Shown here in pieces: positions 14,836 to 17,916 of a stretch of 17,916 nt of DNA. How positions within the stretch are numbered: position 1 is the first letter of the stretch; the number at the start of each line of letters is the position of its first letter. Below the pieces are notes generated by a model. That model ran no database searches, had not been told where the DNA came from, and saw only the letters and a program-made list of their open reading frames with translations. The translations under genes and the position numbers were made by a program. Source of the stretch: Enterobacterales bacterium (GTDB lineage: Bacteria; Pseudomonadota; Gammaproteobacteria; Enterobacterales; Succinivibrionaceae); NCBI GenBank assembly GCA_900768635.1, contig CAAGDP010000059.1, positions 1 to 17,916 of the forward strand, in the 5' to 3' direction.

Positions 14836-14967
14836 TACGACTAATCAAATTCGTACTGCCATATTGTTTTGTCCCTGTATAACCTCAGCCAGGTAATTCC
14901 TGATGGTTTGCAAGAAGGAGACAGCAGACAGCCACTTCCGGAATTTTGCAACTTACAGGATATCAGA

Positions 14968-16815
14968 ATGTTGCTCAGGAACAGAAAACTAAAGTATACA
15001 GAAAAAGTCTTTGCATCAGTGGAATGGTGTCACTGGTTCGTATTATTTAACGTATTTGTCTCTATTCTTATCGGCATTCGTTATCTGGTGAATACATCAA
15101 CTCATTCTACAGTTATCGGGACAGTATATGAGGTGATCAATCTTCTGGGGCATTTCTGGTTTCTTAATTTTATAGTCTTTCTGCTTATTCCTTTTCCTCT
15201 CGCATTTATTATTACCAATTTCCGGGTTTACCGCATTCTGGTTACTGTTCTGGCCGTGCTGGCTCAGACCTGTCTTATTATTGATACCCAGCTTTATCAT
15301 TCCTTCAGTTTTCATATCAATATTCAACTTATCCAGATATTTACCGACAACTCCGGCTACCAGTCAGGAATGAACTTTAACTTCCTCATGATCCTGTTGC
15401 CGATCCTGATAGTTATTGAGGTTGTGCTTTCCCGTTATGCCAAGTATAAAAGCTCAACCCATCATAACAACTGGATAGCAAAAACCTGTATGGTGATATT
15501 AGTATCCTGCTTCGCCTGTACTCATATCATGCATATCTGGGCGGATTCCACCAAATATGAACCGATTATGACTCAGGAATCCATGTTTCCTCTTTCCTAC
15601 CCTATGACTGCAAGAAGTTTTCTTGCCCGTAACTCCTGGCTTGCACTGCCGGAAGTGGAAAAAAACCGTGATTACTATACGCTGCTCAGATACCCTCTAA
15701 GTTCCCTGAAAGTAAAAAAGGAAAGCATTAAATACTACAACTATGTGGTTATCGGTGTCAGAGGATGGTCACATCAGACAGTTAATAATGAGATTATGCC
15801 TTATGTTACCAGTCTGAAAGATTCATCCGTTTACTTCAGACAGCATTTTGCAACCAATACCGATCCTGCCTATGCCATGTTCAGTTTCTTTTACGGGCTT
15901 ATTCCTCAGTATCGTCCTGCTGTTATTCATGATCAGACAACACCGCTTCTTATTGACGAACTACAACGGCAATCCTACCGCATAGCGCGTTACGTAACAG
16001 ATTCTCAGGGATCTCTTGAACTGGAAAACTCAGAAATTTTCTACGGGTTAAGAGGTAAAAATCAGCAGATATCCTTAACTGATAACCAGACAGCCAAAAA
16101 GGCACTGGCATTTCTGGAAGGCTTGGATCAGGATGACAACTACTTTCTTTATATATCTCTAGATGCTCCATCCATGCTGAGAAATGAATCCGGGATCAGC
16201 AAATTTACTCCATCACTTCAGGTTAAGAGTATACTGAAGCCCAATGCCGATACAGATAAGAATACCACCCGTATTCTGAACAGTTATCAGAATGCCCTTT
16301 TTAGCACTGACAAAGAAATTGAAAAAGTAGTTGAAGCTGTGAAAGCATCTTCCTCCGGAAGTAAAACCATAATCATAATTCTGGGAGAAACCGGATTTTC
16401 TTTCGATCAGGGAGATATCCGCAATTTCAATGCTAGCGGAGAATTTACCTATGAAAATCTTCATGTTCCAATGATGCTAATTCATCCTGAAGGATATACT
16501 GGACAAATAACCCACCTCACTTCTCATACAGATGTGGCACCGTCTATTATGAATGAGGAACTGGGAGTAATTAATGATATGTCTGACTATTCCAACGGAT
16601 CCTCCCTCAGAAGAGAAAACCCGGCTCCGTTCATTATTGGAGGAAATGAAGAAAAGGTTGCTATTATCAATCCGGAACAGATCACAACATTTACCAAAAA
16701 AGGTTATTACAAAGTAACAGACTGCATGGAAAAAAATCATTGCCGGGAAACAAATATTCAAATGCCGACCCTGATGATAGCTACCAAACAGTTGCACCGC
16801 TTTTATTCTGACTAA
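14968..16815 (+). CDS. lapC: LapC/PbgA/YejM-like inner-membrane LPS-homeostasis regulator
   Basis: The 615-residue protein has the YejM layout: five membrane helices (about 21-41, 61-84, 88-106, 137-155 and 169-190), a linker, and a periplasmic alkaline-phosphatase/sulfatase-like domain (about 255-600). In E. coli this protein binds LPS and restrains the LapB-FtsH pathway that degrades LpxC. Matches to E. coli include EWCHWFVLFN near the start, HIWADSTKYEPI, FPLSYPMTARSFL, FFYGLIPQY, ENLHVPMMLIHP and a SHTDVAPSIM segment. I chose ATG 14968 because it has AGGA seven bases upstream and aligns with the E. coli start. A TTG at 14869 would add 33 residues. At the vestigial active site the usual VDG is VRG (Arg265). 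The next gene, cnoX-like, is 63 bases downstream on the same strand. Confidence 0.88.
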   Translation: MLLRNRKLKYTEKVFASVEWCHWFVLFNVFVSILIGIRYLVNTSTHSTVIGTVYEVINLLGHFWFLNFIVFLLIPFPLAFIITNFRVYRILVTVLAVLAQTCLIIDTQLYHSFSFHINIQLIQIFTDNSGYQSGMNFNFLMILLPILIVIEVVLSRYAKYKSSTHHNNWIAKTCMVILVSCFACTHIMHIWADSTKYEPIMTQESMFPLSYPMTARSFLARNSWLALPEVEKNRDYYTLLRYPLSSLKVKKESIKYYNYVVIGVRGWSHQTVNNEIMPYVTSLKDSSVYFRQHFATNTDPAYAMFSFFYGLIPQYRPAVIHDQTTPLLIDELQRQSYRIARYVTDSQGSLELENSEIFYGLRGKNQQISLTDNQTAKKALAFLEGLDQDDNYFLYISLDAPSMLRNESGISKFTPSLQVKSILKPNADTDKNTTRILNSYQNALFSTDKEIEKVVEAVKASSSGSKTIIIILGETGFSFDQGDIRNFNASGEFTYENLHVPMMLIHPEGYTGQITHLTSHTDVAPSIMNEELGVINDMSDYSNGSSLRRENPAPFIIGGNEEKVAIINPEQITTFTKKGYYKVTDCMEKNHCRETNIQMPTLMIATKQLHRFYSD

Positions 16816-16845
16816 TCCGGACAGAGTTAAAAGTACCTGAATATA

Positions 16846-16851
16846 TATAAT
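16846..16851 (+). promoter_or_regulatory. Perfect TATAAT -10 element upstream of the cnoX-like gene
   Basis: TATAAT occurs in the 63-base gap before the cnoX-like gene, but no -35 hexamer is recognisable at 16-18 bases. It may give the gene its own weak promoter in addition to readthrough from lapC. Confidence 0.3.
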
Positions 16852-16878
16852 GCAGATGAAGGATATTAGGAGCTTATT

Positions 16879-17718
16879 ATGATAGTTGAACTTAATGAAC
16901 AAAATTTACAGCAGACAATAATTGATGGTTCAAAAAATAACTGCGTTATTATTTTTGCCTATGACGGTGAAGATCCGAAAATGACTTCTCTGGAGGCATT
17001 GCTTAATGAAAAATTCAGTTCTGTTTCCTGCAATGTAACTCTGGCTAAAGCTAATCTTCGCGCCTATCCTGCTCTGGCACAGATGCTTCCTATCCGGGCA
17101 TTGCCAACATTTCTGGCTGTTGAAAACGGTGCTATTAAGGATATGGTGGAGGGACCTAAAGCTGAAAATCCTGAGGCATTTCTTGCATCTTATCTCCCAC
17201 AGGCCGATCAGGCTCTTTACAATGATGCTCTTAATTTCTTTAATGAAAAGAATTACACTTCCGCATTATCCAAATTGGATGAGGCCATTGCCATCAAGAA
17301 CAAAGCCTTGTACCGGGTAACTAAAGCAGATATCTACATACGACAGAATAATCTGCCGGCTGCAGACGAAATTATTAAAAACGTTACCATGGAAGAGCAA
17401 CTGGATGTAGGAGACTACTACAAGAGTGTGGTCTCTGCCTATGCTCTTGCCGAAAAAGCTGTAGCAGAATCCCCTATTGAAGATTTGAAAAACAAGGTAG
17501 CAGAAGATCCTGAAAATCTGGATCTGAGAATTGATCTTGCCTTGCAATTCAACCAGCTTAACCAGAAAACCGAAGCTCTGGATCAGCTGTACTACATATT
17601 AAAGAAGGATCTTAATTACAAAGATGTGAAAAAAACCTATCTGGAAATTATCGAAACTCTGGGAGCTGATAGCGCAGCTTCCAGATACAGAAAAAAGCTG
17701 TACACATTGATGTACTAA
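16879..17718 (+). CDS. cnoX: CnoX/YbbN-like thioredoxin-fold TPR protein without redox cysteines
   Basis: The 279-residue protein matches the E. coli chaperedoxin CnoX/YbbN (284) in layout. It has an N-terminal thioredoxin fold (about 1-110, with VIIFAYD and the cis-Pro loop IRALPTFLAVENG), then helical TPR-like repeats, and an ending almost the same as E. coli (ETLGADSAASRYRKKLYTLMY). E. coli CnoX holds unfolding proteins and passes them to GroEL or DnaK, protecting cysteines by mixed disulfides. Here the active-site segment reads GEDPKM, with Met35 where E. coli has the SxxC cysteine, and the second E. coli cysteine (LDCDAE) is replaced by KANLRA. Remaining cysteines are 22 and 51. A holdase function without redox activity is inferred. 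AGGAG lies eight bases before ATG. Confidence 0.85.
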   Translation: MIVELNEQNLQQTIIDGSKNNCVIIFAYDGEDPKMTSLEALLNEKFSSVSCNVTLAKANLRAYPALAQMLPIRALPTFLAVENGAIKDMVEGPKAENPEAFLASYLPQADQALYNDALNFFNEKNYTSALSKLDEAIAIKNKALYRVTKADIYIRQNNLPAADEIIKNVTMEEQLDVGDYYKSVVSAYALAEKAVAESPIEDLKNKVAEDPENLDLRIDLALQFNQLNQKTEALDQLYYILKKDLNYKDVKKTYLEIIETLGADSAASRYRKKLYTLMY

Positions 17719-17737
17719 TCTGTTAATTCCAATTTGT

Positions 17738-17767
17738 AAAAAAAGGAAGTCCGGAGACTTCCTTTTT
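17738..17767 (+). terminator. Intrinsic terminator after the cnoX-like gene
   Basis: GGAAGTC (17745-17751) pairs with GACTTCC (17756-17762) around a CGGA tetraloop. The flanking A4/T4 extends the stem, followed by TTTTT. The A-run on the left gives it potential activity on the minus strand as well. It starts about 20 bases after the stop codon. Confidence 0.9.
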
Positions 17768-17781
17768 AGTCCGGGATCGCA

Positions 17782-17797
17782 TGTGATTTAGATCACA
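17782..17797. promoter_or_regulatory. CRP-binding site, near consensus
   Basis: TGTGATTTAGATCACA contains both perfect half-sites TGTGA and TCACA with a six-base spacer, and flanks (AT before, TTG after) also resemble the CRP consensus. It follows the cnoX terminator and precedes a plus-strand promoter, so it probably activates the gene beyond the right edge. Confidence 0.8.
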
Positions 17798-17822
17798 TTG
17801 ATTTTGTGCCTTTTTAGTCAGG

Positions 17823-17849
17823 TTGACGAGATTTTTATAAGATTATAAC
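17823..17849 (+). promoter_or_regulatory. Promoter facing the gene beyond the right edge
   Basis: TTGACG (17823-17828) and TATAAC (17844-17849) each match five of six consensus positions, with a short 15-base spacer. Initiation would be near 17856, about 66 bases from the CRP site centre. The remaining 60 bases are AT-rich and show no start codon with a ribosome binding site, so the leader is long or the gene begins outside the window. Confidence 0.5.
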
Positions 17850-17916
17850 AGCTTAGGCAGAAAATTTTTTCAACTTTAGAATTTTTGTTAATTTTGAGTC
17901 CATTTTCTGTTTTTTG

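Larger units (their letters stand above)
14442..14967. other. Palindrome-rich intergenic region between malE and lapC
   Basis: This AT-rich, gene-free region must hold the malE (minus) and lapC (plus) promoters. It contains a perfect palindrome TGAAGTAAACTTCA (14471-14484) near malE. Repeated TTGTTAA half-sites occur at 14538-14545, 14560-14567 (inverted) and 14578-14586, ending in a 7+1+7 palindrome at 14629-14643. TGTAACA is directly repeated at 14597 and 14613. TGATTAATCA-like sites lie at 14670-14679, 14700-14709 and 14722-14731, and AATCAC/GTGATT pairs at 14727-14732 with 14739-14744. I find no GGATGA/GGAGGA MalT box on either strand and no TGTGA-N6-TCACA site. Confidence 0.6.

Noticed and set aside
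14869..14967. Upstream TTG start for lapC
   Set aside because: It would add 33 residues not found in E. coli YejM and has no ribosome binding site, while ATG 14968 has AGGA at the right distance and aligns with the family start.
16477..16902. Minus-strand 141-codon frame overlapping the lapC 3' end
   Set aside because: It is antisense to lapC, and its hydrophobic appearance is a by-product of the complementary codons.

Overview
The window looks like chromosomal DNA from a gammaproteobacterium. The queA-tgt-yajC-secD-secF order, an E. coli-like TrmJ, a group I IscS with E. coli residue numbering, a typical proteobacterial MalEFGK system, and a LapC/YejM-CnoX pair all point that way. The moderately AT-rich composition and the divergence from enterics would fit an Aeromonadales/Succinivibrionaceae-type gut anaerobe. 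That family-level placement is inference, not read from a marker gene.

Layout. Positions 1-215 hold a non-coding edge with a GC-rich hairpin that resembles the right end of an IS200/IS605 (TnpB-type) element. From 3269 down to 216 (minus strand) runs a translationally coupled operon: a TPR-like lipoprotein of unknown function, trmJ (tRNA 2'-O-methyltransferase), and iscS (cysteine desulfurase lacking the usual IscU-docking tail). From 8889 down to 3491 (minus) lies queA-tgt-yajC-secD-secF, with a good sigma70 promoter at 8923-8951 and an intrinsic terminator at 3422-3463. It joins queuosine synthesis to the SecDF-YajC accessory translocase, a classical association. From 14441 down to 9280 (minus) is a complete maltose/maltodextrin ABC importer in the order malE-malF-malG-malK. 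It has a strong terminator-like hairpin after malE, a smaller hairpin before malK, and an intrinsic terminator at 9131-9155. A 526-base intergenic region (14442-14967) separates it from divergent plus-strand genes and carries many palindromes but no recognisable MalT box. On the plus strand, 14968-17718 encodes a LapC/PbgA/YejM-like inner-membrane regulator of LPS synthesis and a CnoX/YbbN-like thioredoxin-fold/TPR protein, followed by an intrinsic terminator. The window closes with a near-consensus CRP site and a promoter facing a gene beyond the right edge.

The genes are mostly conserved housekeeping functions: tRNA modification, Fe-S/sulfur mobilisation, protein export, maltose uptake and envelope homeostasis. 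I see no wholly new multi-gene system. The points most worth checking are departures from the model proteins (IscS without its tail, CnoX without its redox cysteines, LapC without the Asp at the vestigial active site, MalF with an enlarged cysteine-containing P2 domain), the mobile-element-like edge, and the palindrome-rich malE/lapC intergenic region.
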